64,000 bases of DNA from RGIG5579 sp045602025 (GTDB lineage Bacteria; Bacillota; Clostridia; Oscillospirales; SIG627), in contig JAZSAT010000023.1 of NCBI GenBank assembly GCA_045602025.1, positions 21,922-85,921 of the forward strand, read 5' to 3'. How positions within the stretch are numbered: the stretch's first letter is position 1; each line of letters begins with the position of its first letter. Made by a program: the position numbers and the translations under genes. This document shows, in pieces, positions 16,106-24,349 of the stretch. The notes under the pieces were generated by a model that did not search any database, was not told the origin of the DNA, and worked only from the letters and a program-made list of their open reading frames with translations.

Positions 16106-17293
16106 ATGAAAAAAAGCAGAAAATTGATTTGCGTTTTTCTTTCTGCTGTGATGATCGTCTGTACATGCTTTTCTTTTGTCAGTAGCAGCGCAAAGACCTT
16201 GGGACAGCAAAAGAACGAACTGGAAAGTGAGCTTGCTGCCTTGAAAGCCCAGTCAGCGCAGTTGAAAAGTCAATATAACGAAGCAAAAAAAGATGTAAAC
16301 GATCAAAAGCGCGCGATCAATCTGATCTATGACCAGATCGAGACCTGCCAGAAGGAGCTGGAAACCCTTTCGGCACTGATGGAGGAATATACGGCTCTGG
16401 CAGCGGAAAAGGAAAAGGAAATTGATGCGCTGAACGAGCAGATGAACAAAAACTACGAGCTTTTCAAGGATCGTCTTGTTTTTGCACAGGAAAGCGGAAA
16501 TATGAGTTATATCGACTTTATACTCGGTTCTGCGGACCTTTCCGATATTATTTCCAGAACGGAAGTTATTAACGATATGTTCGAATATGATCGAAAGATC
16601 ATAGAAGGGCTTTTATCCGATCGTGAAACGATCGAAAAAGCCAAGGCAGAGGTTGACCTTGCTTTGGAAAACTGTGCGGCCAAGCAGAAGGAATATGACG
16701 GAACGCTGACAGAGCTTCGCGCAATGGAAAGCGAAGCAACGGAGAAACTAAAGCAGCTTCAGCATGACGCAGAAGCAACGCAAACAGCCCTGAACCGTTC
16801 AGAAGCTGCCAGAAAAGAAGCGGAAAAGAAGCTGAATGCTGTTATGGAAGAGATCGCAAGACAGTCTCAGGGTACCTTCTCGGGCACCTTTATCTGGCCT
16901 CTTCCCGTAACATTCCCCGGCTACATTACTCAAAAATACGGAGTGGGCGGACATACCGGTCTTGATATCGCCGTAGGCGGTGCAAACAACGGCAAAATCT
17001 CTGCTCTTGCCATCGCTTCCGGAACGGTTGTGGATTGCGGTGCGATCATTCATTGGAGCTACGGAAATCTTGTAATTGTGGATCACGGCGGTAAATATCT
17101 GTCATACTATGCTCATCTGGATTCTATTTCCGTAACCAAGGGACAGCATGTTTCTCAGGGACAGCAGCTCGGCAAGGTCGGTAATACCGGCAACAGTACG
17201 GGACCGCATCTTCACATCGAAGTTTATGAACCTGATGGGAAGGATGGCGCTAGAAGAACTGACCCGCAGAAATATATTTCTTATCCCAGATAA
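16106..17293 (+). CDS. Secreted coiled-coil M23 peptidase / murein hydrolase activator (PcsB/EnvC-like)
   Basis: 395 residues: signal peptide (about 1-31), a long coiled coil (about 32-250, heptad-rich Lys/Glu/Leu) and a LytM/M23 domain (about 265-390). Zinc ligands are intact: 'GHTGLDI' supplies His and Asp, and 'AHLDS' and 'GPHLHIEVYEP' the remaining His residues, so it should be an active endopeptidase rather than a degenerate EnvC-type activator. The architecture and the ftsEX location match FtsEX-controlled hydrolases such as PcsB/CwlO/EnvC (family knowledge). Confidence 0.92.
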   Translation: MKKSRKLICVFLSAVMIVCTCFSFVSSSAKTLGQQKNELESELAALKAQSAQLKSQYNEAKKDVNDQKRAINLIYDQIETCQKELETLSALMEEYTALAAEKEKEIDALNEQMNKNYELFKDRLVFAQESGNMSYIDFILGSADLSDIISRTEVINDMFEYDRKIIEGLLSDRETIEKAKAEVDLALENCAAKQKEYDGTLTELRAMESEATEKLKQLQHDAEATQTALNRSEAARKEAEKKLNAVMEEIARQSQGTFSGTFIWPLPVTFPGYITQKYGVGGHTGLDIAVGGANNGKISALAIASGTVVDCGAIIHWSYGNLVIVDHGGKYLSYYAHLDSISVTKGQHVSQGQQLGKVGNTGNSTGPHLHIEVYEPDGKDGARRTDPQKYISYPR

Positions 17294-17328
17294 ATAAAAT
17301 AATAATTAATTTAAGAGGAGTTTATAAA

Positions 17329-17799
17329 ATGGCATCAAAACCTACTTTTGTTACCGCAGAAGGCTTGCAGAAGCTGAAGGATGAACTTGAATATCTGAAG
17401 GTTACCAAGCGCAAAGAAGTTGCGGAAGCCCTGAAACAGGCAAAGGCATTCGGAGACCTTTCCGAAAACAGCGAATATGACGAAGCAAAAAATGAGCAGG
17501 CTGAAGTGGAACGCCACATTGCCGAGCTTGAGGATATCCTTGAGAATTATGAACTGATCAAATCCACCGGCAAGAAGAATAAGATCCATGTGGGCTCTTC
17601 CGTAAAAGTGTATGATGAAGAATTTGACGAAGAGATCGTTTATACCATTGTCGGTTCTACCGAGGCAGATCCGCTGGAAAACAAGATCAGCGATGAATCT
17701 CCCATCGGAAAAGCCCTTCTCGGTGCCGTGATCGGCGCAGAAGTACAGGCAGACACTCCCGGCGGTGCTGTGAAAATGAAAGTGCTCGAAATTCTCTAA
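17329..17799 (+). CDS. greA: Transcription elongation factor GreA
   Basis: 156 residues, typical GreA. An N-terminal coiled coil carries the acidic tip motif 'GDLSENSEYDEAKNEQ', followed by the C-terminal FKBP-like domain ('VYTIVGSTEADP', 'ISDESPIGKALLG'). It stimulates RNA cleavage by backtracked RNA polymerase. An AGAGGAG site lies upstream. lysS follows after 23 bp in the same direction, a common Firmicutes arrangement. Confidence 0.96.
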   Translation: MASKPTFVTAEGLQKLKDELEYLKVTKRKEVAEALKQAKAFGDLSENSEYDEAKNEQAEVERHIAELEDILENYELIKSTGKKNKIHVGSSVKVYDEEFDEEIVYTIVGSTEADPLENKISDESPIGKALLGAVIGAEVQADTPGGAVKMKVLEIL

Positions 17800-17822
17800 A
17801 GAAAAAAGATAAGGAAAATACT

Positions 17823-19313
17823 ATGGACCAGAACGTACAGAATGTGCAGGAAGAAAATTTCAGCGAACAGGTAGCGATCCGTCGCGAGAAACTCTTTGAA
17901 TTGCAAAAGCAGGGAAAGAACCCTTACGAAATTACAAAGTTTGATTTTAACGCATACAGCGCAGACATCAAAGCAGAATATACCGAGGGCCAGGAAAGAC
18001 AGGTTCGCATCGCAGGCAGAATGCTCAGCCGCCGTATTATGGGTAAGGCTTCCTTCTGTAACCTTGCCGATGAAAAAGGCAATATTCAGCTTTATGTAAA
18101 GCGTGACGATGTTGGGGAAGAGGACTACGCTGCATTTAAAAAATGGGATATCGGCGATATCATCGGTGTAGAAGGCTTTGTCTTTGTTACCCGTACGGGT
18201 GAAGTTTCTGTTCATTGTCAGAAGATCACCCTGCTTTCCAAGTCTCTCATTCCTTTGCCCGAAAAATTTCATGGCCTGACCAATACGGATATGCGTTACC
18301 GTCAAAGATATGTAGACCTCATTGTAAACCCCGAAGTAAAGGATGTGTTCTATAAGAGATCTGCCATTCTGAAGGAAGTGCGTGCATATCTTGATTCCAA
18401 GGGCTTTTTGGAAGTGGATACTCCTATCCTTGTTCCCATGGAGATCGGTGCAGCTGCCCGCTCCTTTGCTACCCATCATAATACTCTTGATATGGATATG
18501 TACCTCCGTATTGAAACAGAGCTTTACCTCAAGCGTCTGATCGTAGGCGGTATGCACAGAGTATACGAGGTAGGCAGAATCTTCCGTAACGAAGGTATGG
18601 ATACCAAACATAATCCCGAATTTACCACAGTAGAGCTCTATCAGGCATTTACCGATTATTACGGTATGATGGATCTGGTAGAAGAGCTTTATAAGGGTCT
18701 TGCCGATAAGATCTGCGGCAGCCGCAAGATCACCTATCAGGGCAAAGAGATCGATATGGGCCATTGGGAAAGAATGACCATGGTCGATGCCGTGAAGAAG
18801 TATGCCGGTGTGGATTATCATAGCTGGAAGAGCGACGAAGAAGCGCGTGCCTGCGCAAAGGAGCACCATGTAGAGGTTCCTGCTGATGCAACCTGCGGTA
18901 CGGTCCTTATTGAGTTCTTCGATGCCTATGTAGAAGAAAAATTGATCCAGCCCACCTTTATCTATGACTATCCCGTAGAAAACAGCCCCTTGGCAAAGAG
19001 AAAGCCCACCGATCCTCGTTTTACCGAACGCTTTGAGTATTTTATCAATGCAACGGAATTCGGCAACGCCTTCTCAGAGCTCAATGACCCCATTGACCAG
19101 AAGGAACGCTTTGAAACTCAGGTAGAGGCAAAACGCGCCGCAGAGCCTGATACCAAAGCAGAAGTGGACTACGACTATATCACCGCAATGGAATACGGTA
19201 TGCCCCCCACGGGCGGCCTCGGCTTCGGTATCGCCCCCCTTGTTATGCTCCTTACCGACTCTGCCTCCATCCGCGATGTTCTCTTGTTTCCGACAATGAA
19301 GCCAATCGACTGA
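17823..19313 (+). CDS. lysS: Lysyl-tRNA synthetase, class II, with altered motif 3
   Basis: 496 residues, normal length. It charges tRNA-Lys with lysine. An OB-fold anticodon-binding domain (about 55-165) is followed by the class II core: motif 1 near 'MRYRQRYVDLIVNPEV', motif 2 'FRNEGMDTKHNPEFT', and 'VENSPLAKRKPTDP'. In motif 3 the usual G-I-G-I-D-R reads G-F-G-I-A-P (residues about 467-472; codons GCC CCC at 19233-19238), so the conserved class II arginine is missing. The rest of the motif ('LVMLLTDSASIRDVLLFP') is normal. This is either a real substitution, a second non-canonical LysRS, or an assembly error. Confidence 0.93.
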   Translation: MDQNVQNVQEENFSEQVAIRREKLFELQKQGKNPYEITKFDFNAYSADIKAEYTEGQERQVRIAGRMLSRRIMGKASFCNLADEKGNIQLYVKRDDVGEEDYAAFKKWDIGDIIGVEGFVFVTRTGEVSVHCQKITLLSKSLIPLPEKFHGLTNTDMRYRQRYVDLIVNPEVKDVFYKRSAILKEVRAYLDSKGFLEVDTPILVPMEIGAAARSFATHHNTLDMDMYLRIETELYLKRLIVGGMHRVYEVGRIFRNEGMDTKHNPEFTTVELYQAFTDYYGMMDLVEELYKGLADKICGSRKITYQGKEIDMGHWERMTMVDAVKKYAGVDYHSWKSDEEARACAKEHHVEVPADATCGTVLIEFFDAYVEEKLIQPTFIYDYPVENSPLAKRKPTDPRFTERFEYFINATEFGNAFSELNDPIDQKERFETQVEAKRAAEPDTKAEVDYDYITAMEYGMPPTGGLGFGIAPLVMLLTDSASIRDVLLFPTMKPID

Positions 19314-19362
19314 AAGAATTGAGATTATAATTGTAGGGCACTTGAAAACAGAATATCAAAAT

Positions 19363-19404
19363 AAAAAGATATGAGGAATTTTTGTTTTCCTCATATCTTT
19401 TTTT
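19363..19404. terminator. Bidirectional terminator between lysS and a CAP lipoprotein gene
   Basis: Perfect stem of about 16 bp, AAAAAGATATGAGGAA pairing with TTCCTCATATCTTTTT, with an 8 nt loop, followed by T residues. It serves two converging genes. Confidence 0.88.
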
Positions 19405-19406
19405 GC

Positions 19407-20567
19407 TTAACTAAAGAAATTTTGAACTATCATTAATTCATTATTGTTTTGAACAACAGAAATTGCGATGCGCCTAAAGTTTTTACCAAGAATGTTTGCT
19501 TTGTGTCCCGATGAATTCATCCAGTTTTGAACAGCATAACTTGCAACTTGCTCCGGAGACAAACCAATTGATGTGTACAAATTTTCTCCAAAATGTCCCG
19601 ACATATATACTCCGGAATCAAAATATACAGAATGCCAGGTTTTACCATTTGGTCTCGTGTGAGAGAATTTTGTGAAACATTCATTTGCTCTGATTTGAGT
19701 GAAATAATACGCATCTTCAAACCAAGTTAGAGGTTGCAATCCAACCTTTTCTCTTTCAATGTTGCATAAACGAAGAATCTCTTTTTCTACATTTAAATGC
19801 TGATGATTGACTGTATGTGTTTTTTGTGCCATATAATATCCGGTAATGTCTTCGACATTTTCCACCCACACATGTGTTCCGTCGGGTAATATAAGCTCAA
19901 TTTTTCCCTCGTTGTTATCAAGCTTTGGGATTGTAGTGCCTGTCGCGATCGTTTTGTTACAATCCTTGCAATAGGTATCACCTGTATAGCCTTCGGATTC
20001 TGTTGTGGCATCCCTTTGATTTCTTATTTCTGTATTTCTATGACCGGTTGCCTGAGTATGGGAGCCTTCTGACATAAGGGTATTACACTTTTTGCAATAG
20101 ATATCGCCGGTAAAACCAGCTCTGTCGCAGGTTGCATCCTTTTTGTTTTTTAAAACGGTGCTGCTATGAGAACACTGCGGGAGCTCAACTTTACCGGTTT
20201 GTTTTTCAGGTTCTTTTTGGTTGGTATTTTTATCTGTCGGTTTCGAGGTTTTGTCGTCTTTTGGTTTGTTTCCAGCAGGTTCTTTCTGCTCAGATGTACT
20301 TGGCTTTGGTGACTCGGAAATGGCGGGTTCTTCTTTTATTTGGTTTGAAGGAAGATCCTCTGCTGTTTCTGTCAAAAGTATGCTTTCATCTGAGTTTTCG
20401 TTGTTTTTATCGCCGTAATCTGACGCCGCTGTATCTGTATCTGCAGTTTCATAAGTATTGGTTTTGCTCTCCTCTATGTTGCTATCGCCTTTTTTATTAC
20501 AGCTGCAAAGGGTAAGCAGTAAGACTGTGCATAGAAAAAGGAAAAGAGCTTTTTTTGTTTGCATCAT
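19407..20567 (-). CDS. CAP (SCP/PR1)-domain lipoprotein with Cys-rich repeats
   Basis: About 386 residues. A lipoprotein signal ends in 'LLTLCSC' (lipobox Cys). A Ser/Thr/Lys/Pro-rich linker (about 30-130) follows, then two Cys/His-containing repeats ending 'GFTGDIYCKKC' and 'GYTGDTYCKDC'. The C-terminal CAP domain (about 265-385) contains 'ILRLCNIEREKVGLQPL', 'KFSHTRPNGKTW', 'GENLY' and 'NWMNSSGHKANIL'. CAP domains occur in secreted proteins of mixed function. The start ATG 20567 has a GGAAAG site; a GTG nine bases up is an alternative. The promoter is at 20606-20634. A second CAP lipoprotein lies at 56537. Confidence 0.88.
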   Translation of the reverse strand: MMQTKKALFLFLCTVLLLTLCSCNKKGDSNIEESKTNTYETADTDTAASDYGDKNNENSDESILLTETAEDLPSNQIKEEPAISESPKPSTSEQKEPAGNKPKDDKTSKPTDKNTNQKEPEKQTGKVELPQCSHSSTVLKNKKDATCDRAGFTGDIYCKKCNTLMSEGSHTQATGHRNTEIRNQRDATTESEGYTGDTYCKDCNKTIATGTTIPKLDNNEGKIELILPDGTHVWVENVEDITGYYMAQKTHTVNHQHLNVEKEILRLCNIEREKVGLQPLTWFEDAYYFTQIRANECFTKFSHTRPNGKTWHSVYFDSGVYMSGHFGENLYTSIGLSPEQVASYAVQNWMNSSGHKANILGKNFRRIAISVVQNNNELMIVQNFFS

Positions 20568-20605
20568 GATTACCACTTTCCATAAAATTATTATTTCTTA
20601 AGAAG

Positions 20606-20634
20606 ATTTTATCACACTATCTTTTATAATACAA
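20606..20634 (-). promoter_or_regulatory. Promoter of the CAP lipoprotein gene
   Basis: On the minus strand TTGTAT (20629-20634), 17 bp, TAAAAT (20606-20611) with an extended -10 TGA. Confidence 0.65.
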
Positions 20635-20655
20635 TATTTTTTATTGCAAAAAAGA

Positions 20656-20684
20656 TTGAGTGAAAGGCAAAGAGGTGATATAAT
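20656..20684 (+). promoter_or_regulatory. Promoter of the TIGR04076-like gene
   Basis: TTGAGT (20656-20661), 17 bp, TATAAT (20679-20684) with extended -10 TGA, about 65 bp before the gene; back-to-back with the CAP-gene promoter. Confidence 0.7.
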
Positions 20685-20752
20685 AAAGGAGTAAAAACAA
20701 TCAAAATCAGGCAAATGCTTTGCTTGAATGATTTTTGCGTTTGGAGTAAAAG

Positions 20753-21061
20753 ATGAAAAGAATTAAAATTACCGTAATGCGGAAAGCAAAATATGAGGAT
20801 CTGATCGCAAAATATGAAAACCCCATTGAGCATGCTTGTGACCTTGTGGAAGGCCAGGTGTTTTACAGCGAGAGCGGTGAAAAACCAAAGGATTTTTGCG
20901 ACAGTGCATGGGAGAGCGTTTCTCCCTTTGTAAAAGAACTTGCAAAGGGCGGCGGAAATTTTTATGATGGCTGGATGAAAGACCCGAGATCTGCCATGAT
21001 TTCCTGCAACGACGGCTTCCGCCCGGTGAGTTTTTTGATTGAGGTCTGTGCACACAATTAA
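20753..21061 (+). CDS. TIGR04076-family small protein
   Basis: 102 residues. The sequence 'MKRIKITVMRK', 'HACDLVEGQVFYS', 'PKDFCDSAWESV', 'LAKGGGNFYDGWMKDP' and 'MISCNDGFRPVSFLIE' follows the pattern of the TIGR04076 family of small, conserved, probably cytosolic proteins of unknown function. It has four cysteine positions but no clear metal motif. A GGAG lies about ten bases upstream of the ATG. It appears to be a single-gene transcript. Confidence 0.8.
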   Translation: MKRIKITVMRKAKYEDLIAKYENPIEHACDLVEGQVFYSESGEKPKDFCDSAWESVSPFVKELAKGGGNFYDGWMKDPRSAMISCNDGFRPVSFLIEVCAHN

Positions 21062-21151
21062 TATAAGATTTCGTTTTTTTGAATTAAATAAGATATTTTC
21101 AAATTATAAAGCATTTGTATCACATAGGAGATGGGGAAAGGTAGGATCAAA

Positions 21152-21586
21152 ATGAAAAGAGGTTATTGTAGTTTAATCTCGGTTTTCCTTATTTTGCTTC
21201 TGCTTGTTTCCTGTGCAGAAGCTGAAAAAGAGCTTTATACGAAGGAAAATATTGTAACAGAAGAGGGTGATATTATTTTTTTTCAGCAGATCACTGCCCA
21301 AGAGGCAAAGGAAATAATGGAGACCCAAAAGGAATACATTATCATTGATGCTCGCACCGAGACGGAATTTTCCGAAGGGCATATTGAAGGTGCGATCCTG
21401 ATTCCCGAATATGAAATCGCGCACCGTGCCGAAAAAGAGATCCCCGATAAAGATGCCCTGATCCTTGTTTATTGCCGAAGCGGCAGACGAAGTAAGATTG
21501 CATCTGAGGAGCTTGTAAAGCTTGGTTATACCAATGTAAAGGAGTTCGGCGGTATCATTGACTGGCCGTACGAGATCGTAAAATAA
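21152..21586 (+). CDS. Rhodanese-domain lipoprotein
   Basis: 144 residues. A lipoprotein signal ('LILLLLVSCAEAE', lipobox Cys about 21) is followed by a single rhodanese domain with 'IIIDARTETEFSEGHIEGAI' and the active-site loop 'CRSGRRSKIASEEL' carrying the catalytic Cys. It would act outside the membrane, transferring or sensing reactive sulfur; the substrate is unknown. ATG 21152 is preferred to 21131, whose AGGAG is only one base away. It is 18 bp before the RibD_C gene and probably heads the following run of genes. Confidence 0.88.
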   Translation: MKRGYCSLISVFLILLLLVSCAEAEKELYTKENIVTEEGDIIFFQQITAQEAKEIMETQKEYIIIDARTETEFSEGHIEGAILIPEYEIAHRAEKEIPDKDALILVYCRSGRRSKIASEELVKLGYTNVKEFGGIIDWPYEIVK

Positions 21587-21604
21587 AATGCGGGAGGGTA
21601 TTAT

Positions 21605-22315
21605 ATGAAAAGGCCCTATATTGTTTGCCATATGGTTATGTCTATCGACGGCAAGGTAACGGGAGACTTCTTGTTTGAGCCCAAATGCGCAGAGGCAACC
21701 GAGATCTATTACCGTATCAACCGCGAGAAAAAGTCAAATGGCTTTATCTGCGGCCGCGTGACTATGGAGGAGAGCTTTACGGGAGGATGGTATCCCGATC
21801 TTTCAAAATATAAGCCTGTGCATCACGCCCCGGGAGTAAAGATGGATTTTATTCCGAGCGACCTTTCCGGTTTTTACGCAGTTGCTTTTGATACCAACGG
21901 AAAGCTTGGCTGGAAGTCAAACAGAATTGCCGATCCGGACGGCGACCCCGGCTACGACGGTGCGCAGATCATAGAGGTTTTATCTGAAAATGCAGACGAA
22001 CGATACCTCGGCTACTTGGAAGAGGTTGGGATTCCTTATATCTTTGCGGGAGAAAAGAGTATTGATATAGAGCTTGCTTTGTTCAAGCTGAAAAGCATCT
22101 TTGGTTGTGAAACGCTACTCCTTGAAGGGGGAAGCGAGATCAACGGTGCTTTTCAAAGAGCGGGCGCGGTGGATGAAATCAGCCTTGTTATAACGCCGCA
22201 GATCGCAGGGAAGGAAAGCAAGCCGCTTTTTTCAGAAAGTATCGGTATGAATTTTAAACTTGAAAAATCAGAAAATGAAAACGGAAATCTGATTTTAAGT
22301 TTTTTGAAAAAATAA
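21605..22315 (+). CDS. RibD C-terminal-domain / dihydrofolate-reductase-like reductase
   Basis: 236 residues. 'PYIVCHMVMSIDGKVTGDF', 'FICGRVTMEESF', 'LLLEGGSEINGAFQRAGAVD' and 'LVITPQIAGKESKPLF' match the RibD_C family (NADPH-dependent pyrimidine or related reductase). The deaminase half of RibD is absent, so this is a stand-alone reductase. Its true substrate is uncertain. A GGGAGGG site precedes the ATG. It lies between a rhodanese lipoprotein and the LiaF-like gene, with 18 bp gaps on both sides. Confidence 0.87.
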   Translation: MKRPYIVCHMVMSIDGKVTGDFLFEPKCAEATEIYYRINREKKSNGFICGRVTMEESFTGGWYPDLSKYKPVHHAPGVKMDFIPSDLSGFYAVAFDTNGKLGWKSNRIADPDGDPGYDGAQIIEVLSENADERYLGYLEEVGIPYIFAGEKSIDIELALFKLKSIFGCETLLLEGGSEINGAFQRAGAVDEISLVITPQIAGKESKPLFSESIGMNFKLEKSENENGNLILSFLKK

Positions 22316-22333
22316 AGAAAGAAGGAAACGAAA

Positions 22334-23011
22334 ATGAAAAAAATCAGTAGTGTCATTTGGGGAATCGTACTCATTGCAGTAGGTGCGGTATTTGCACTGA
22401 ATGCGATGAATATTACAAACATCGACCTCTTTTTTGACGGTTGGTGGACTCTTTTTATTATCATTCCCTGTGCCGTAGGGCTTTTCACAGAGCGTGAAAA
22501 AACAGGCAATATCATTGGTATTGCTGTGGGTGTGTTCCTCCTGCTTTGCTGTCAGGATATTATAAGCTTTTCTATGCTTTGGAAGCTCCTTTTTCCCGCC
22601 ATTATTGTTATTGTGGGGCTTAAAATGGTCATCACAGGGCTTTTTGGCAACAAAGCAAATGAAATGATTGCAAAACTGAAAAACGACGGGGGAGATCCCA
22701 GGGTAGGCTGTGCTACCTTTTCCGGCTGTAATATGAATTTCGATGGGGAAGTGTTTGAGGGTGCAGAGCTTGCGGCAACCTTCGGTGGTGTGAAGTGTGA
22801 TCTGCGCGGTGCAATCATTGAAAAAGACTGTGCTATTCGCGTTACTGCTATTTTTGGCGGTATTGATATTTTGGTTCCCGGAAATGTGAATGTAAAAGTT
22901 TCTTCCAACAGCATTTTCGGCGGTGTTTCAAATAAAACGCAGATCATCAAGGATGCACCCACCATTTACATAAGCGGTACTTGTATGTTCGGAGGTGTTG
23001 AAATCAAATGA
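22334..23011 (+). CDS. LiaF-like membrane protein
   Basis: 225 residues. Four N-terminal transmembrane helices (about 8-108; 'IIPCAVGLFTEREKTGNIIG') are followed by a soluble beta-rich domain with repeated 'FGG' turns ('AATFGGVKCDLRGA', 'AIFGGIDILVPGNVNVKV', 'MFGGVEIK'). This is the layout of LiaF / cell-wall-active-antibiotic-response proteins, which in Bacillus restrain the LiaRS envelope-stress system (family knowledge). No LiaRS two-component pair is nearby. It overlaps the next gene by four bases (ATGA). Confidence 0.85.
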   Translation: MKKISSVIWGIVLIAVGAVFALNAMNITNIDLFFDGWWTLFIIIPCAVGLFTEREKTGNIIGIAVGVFLLLCCQDIISFSMLWKLLFPAIIVIVGLKMVITGLFGNKANEMIAKLKNDGGDPRVGCATFSGCNMNFDGEVFEGAELAATFGGVKCDLRGAIIEKDCAIRVTAIFGGIDILVPGNVNVKVSSNSIFGGVSNKTQIIKDAPTIYISGTCMFGGVEIK

Positions 23012-23814
23012 CTACCTTTCAAAAAGTAATTCAGTATTTGGCAATTGCCTTTGCGGTTTTTCTTACCGTTTCCATTATTGGAGGTATTTTCAGTACAGTG
23101 GGTCTTTTTGGGCTCATTTTTGATGAAAAAGCCGTAACGGAAGAGGTAGAAAGCCATACCCTTTCCTCAGATATCAGAAGTCTTTCTGCTGAGGTCGGTG
23201 CTGCGGATTTTTCAATCAAAACAGGGGATCGCTTTTTGGTTGAAAGCAATTTAAAGAATCTTTCCGTGAAAGAGAAAAACGGCGTTTTGATTATCAAAGA
23301 TACAAGTAAAGCTGTTGTTTCTCGCACCGATGCAATGCTGACTCTCACTGTTCCGGAGGGAGCCGAGCTTGAAAGGGTAAAACTTACAACGGGCGCGGGC
23401 AGACTTCAGATCGAATCTCTTCGGGCAAACAGGATGGATTTTGAACTTGGTGCAGGGGAAGTTGTGATCGAAGAACTTTTCGCTGCCTCTGAAATTGATA
23501 TTGACGGGGGCGCAGGAAAGATCACTGTCTCCGGCGGAGAGCTTCGTGACCTTGATCTGAGTATGGGCGTCGGTCAATTGAATCTTACTTCTCTCCTCAC
23601 CGGCGAATGCGAATTTGATCTTGGGGTCGGAGATTCCAATATTCGTGTTTTAGGAAATCGTGAAGACTACCGACTTGATATTGAAAAAGGTATTGGCAAT
23701 ATTACCCTCAACGGGGAAGGCATCTCTAATTTAAAAAATAGCGGCAAGGGAATCCACAAGATCGAGATAAGCGGCGGTGTCGGTTCCATTTGTTTGGATT
23801 TTGAAGAAAAGTAA
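23008..23814 (+). CDS. DUF4097-type beta-repeat membrane-anchored protein
   Basis: 268 residues. One N-terminal transmembrane helix (about 10-37) is followed by a beta-helix-like repeat region rich in Gly and short strands ('LTTGAGRLQIESLRA', 'LGAGEVVIEELF', 'GGAGKITVSGG', 'MGVGQLNLTSL', 'LGVGDSNIRV', 'KGIGNITLNGE'), as in the DUF4097 / LiaX-like family. It starts within the ATGA overlap with the LiaF-like gene, so the two are translationally coupled. An envelope-stress sensing or shielding role is inferred. Confidence 0.85.
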   Translation: MTTFQKVIQYLAIAFAVFLTVSIIGGIFSTVGLFGLIFDEKAVTEEVESHTLSSDIRSLSAEVGAADFSIKTGDRFLVESNLKNLSVKEKNGVLIIKDTSKAVVSRTDAMLTLTVPEGAELERVKLTTGAGRLQIESLRANRMDFELGAGEVVIEELFAASEIDIDGGAGKITVSGGELRDLDLSMGVGQLNLTSLLTGECEFDLGVGDSNIRVLGNREDYRLDIEKGIGNITLNGEGISNLKNSGKGIHKIEISGGVGSICLDFEEK

Positions 23815-23854
23815 GCCTAGGACTTTGTATTTTGCATTTAAAAAGGAGCTTTCT

Positions 23855-24349
23855 ATGGAACTGAAAAAATTAGACAAAAGCGTGTTGAAGCTGTGGTACA
23901 CAAGAGCGGCGATCGCCTCTCTTGCACTGATCGGTATTTTTGCAAGTGCAGTGGGAATTTTGACGGTATCGGGCGCCACCGAGAAAGGGAAGCTTGTTGT
24001 TATGCTTTCTGTGGGGGCACCTGTCCTTTTACTTCTATCTTTCGTTTTGATTTTGCCCTATTTGCGCTATCAAATGTACGCTTGGGGATACGATGAAAAG
24101 CGGATTGTTGTAAAAAAAGGCGTGATCTTCCGCAAAAGAGTGGTGATACCCGTGTGCCAGATTCAGGACCTTCACAGAACCCAAGGTCCTCTTATGATGC
24201 TGTTTCATTTAAGCGGCGTTACCATTTCTACCGCGGGCTCCAATTTTGATCTTTCAACGCTGACAACAAAAGAGGCGGACCGTATGATCGACGATCTGGA
24301 AGAAAAGCTGGAAGCAAGGGTTGAGGAACTGAAAAATGAAGCGCTTTGA
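23855..24349 (+). CDS. PH-domain (bPH2/DUF304) membrane protein, YdbS-like
   Basis: 164 residues: two transmembrane helices (about 15-40 and 48-72) followed by a bacterial PH domain ('WGYDEKRIVVKKGVIFRKRV', 'VCQIQDLHRTQGPLM', 'FHLSGVTISTAG'). ATG 23855 has an AAAAGGAG site; an upstream in-frame start would overlap the preceding gene without a ribosome binding site. It overlaps the YdbT-like gene by 14 bases, as YdbS/YdbT pairs do in other Firmicutes. The pair has been linked to membrane or antimicrobial stress; the molecular role is unknown. Confidence 0.88.
   Translation: MELKKLDKSVLKLWYTRAAIASLALIGIFASAVGILTVSGATEKGKLVVMLSVGAPVLLLLSFVLILPYLRYQMYAWGYDEKRIVVKKGVIFRKRVVIPVCQIQDLHRTQGPLMMLFHLSGVTISTAGSNFDLSTLTTKEADRMIDDLEEKLEARVEELKNEAL

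Noticed and set aside
17310..17330. T-box or lysine riboswitch before greA-lysS
   Set aside because: The gaps before greA and lysS are 35 and 23 bp, too short for either element.
20715..20756. 13-codon ORF overlapping the TIGR04076-like gene by ATGA
   Set aside because: The nearest ribosome binding site is about 24 bases away and the peptide has no supporting feature.
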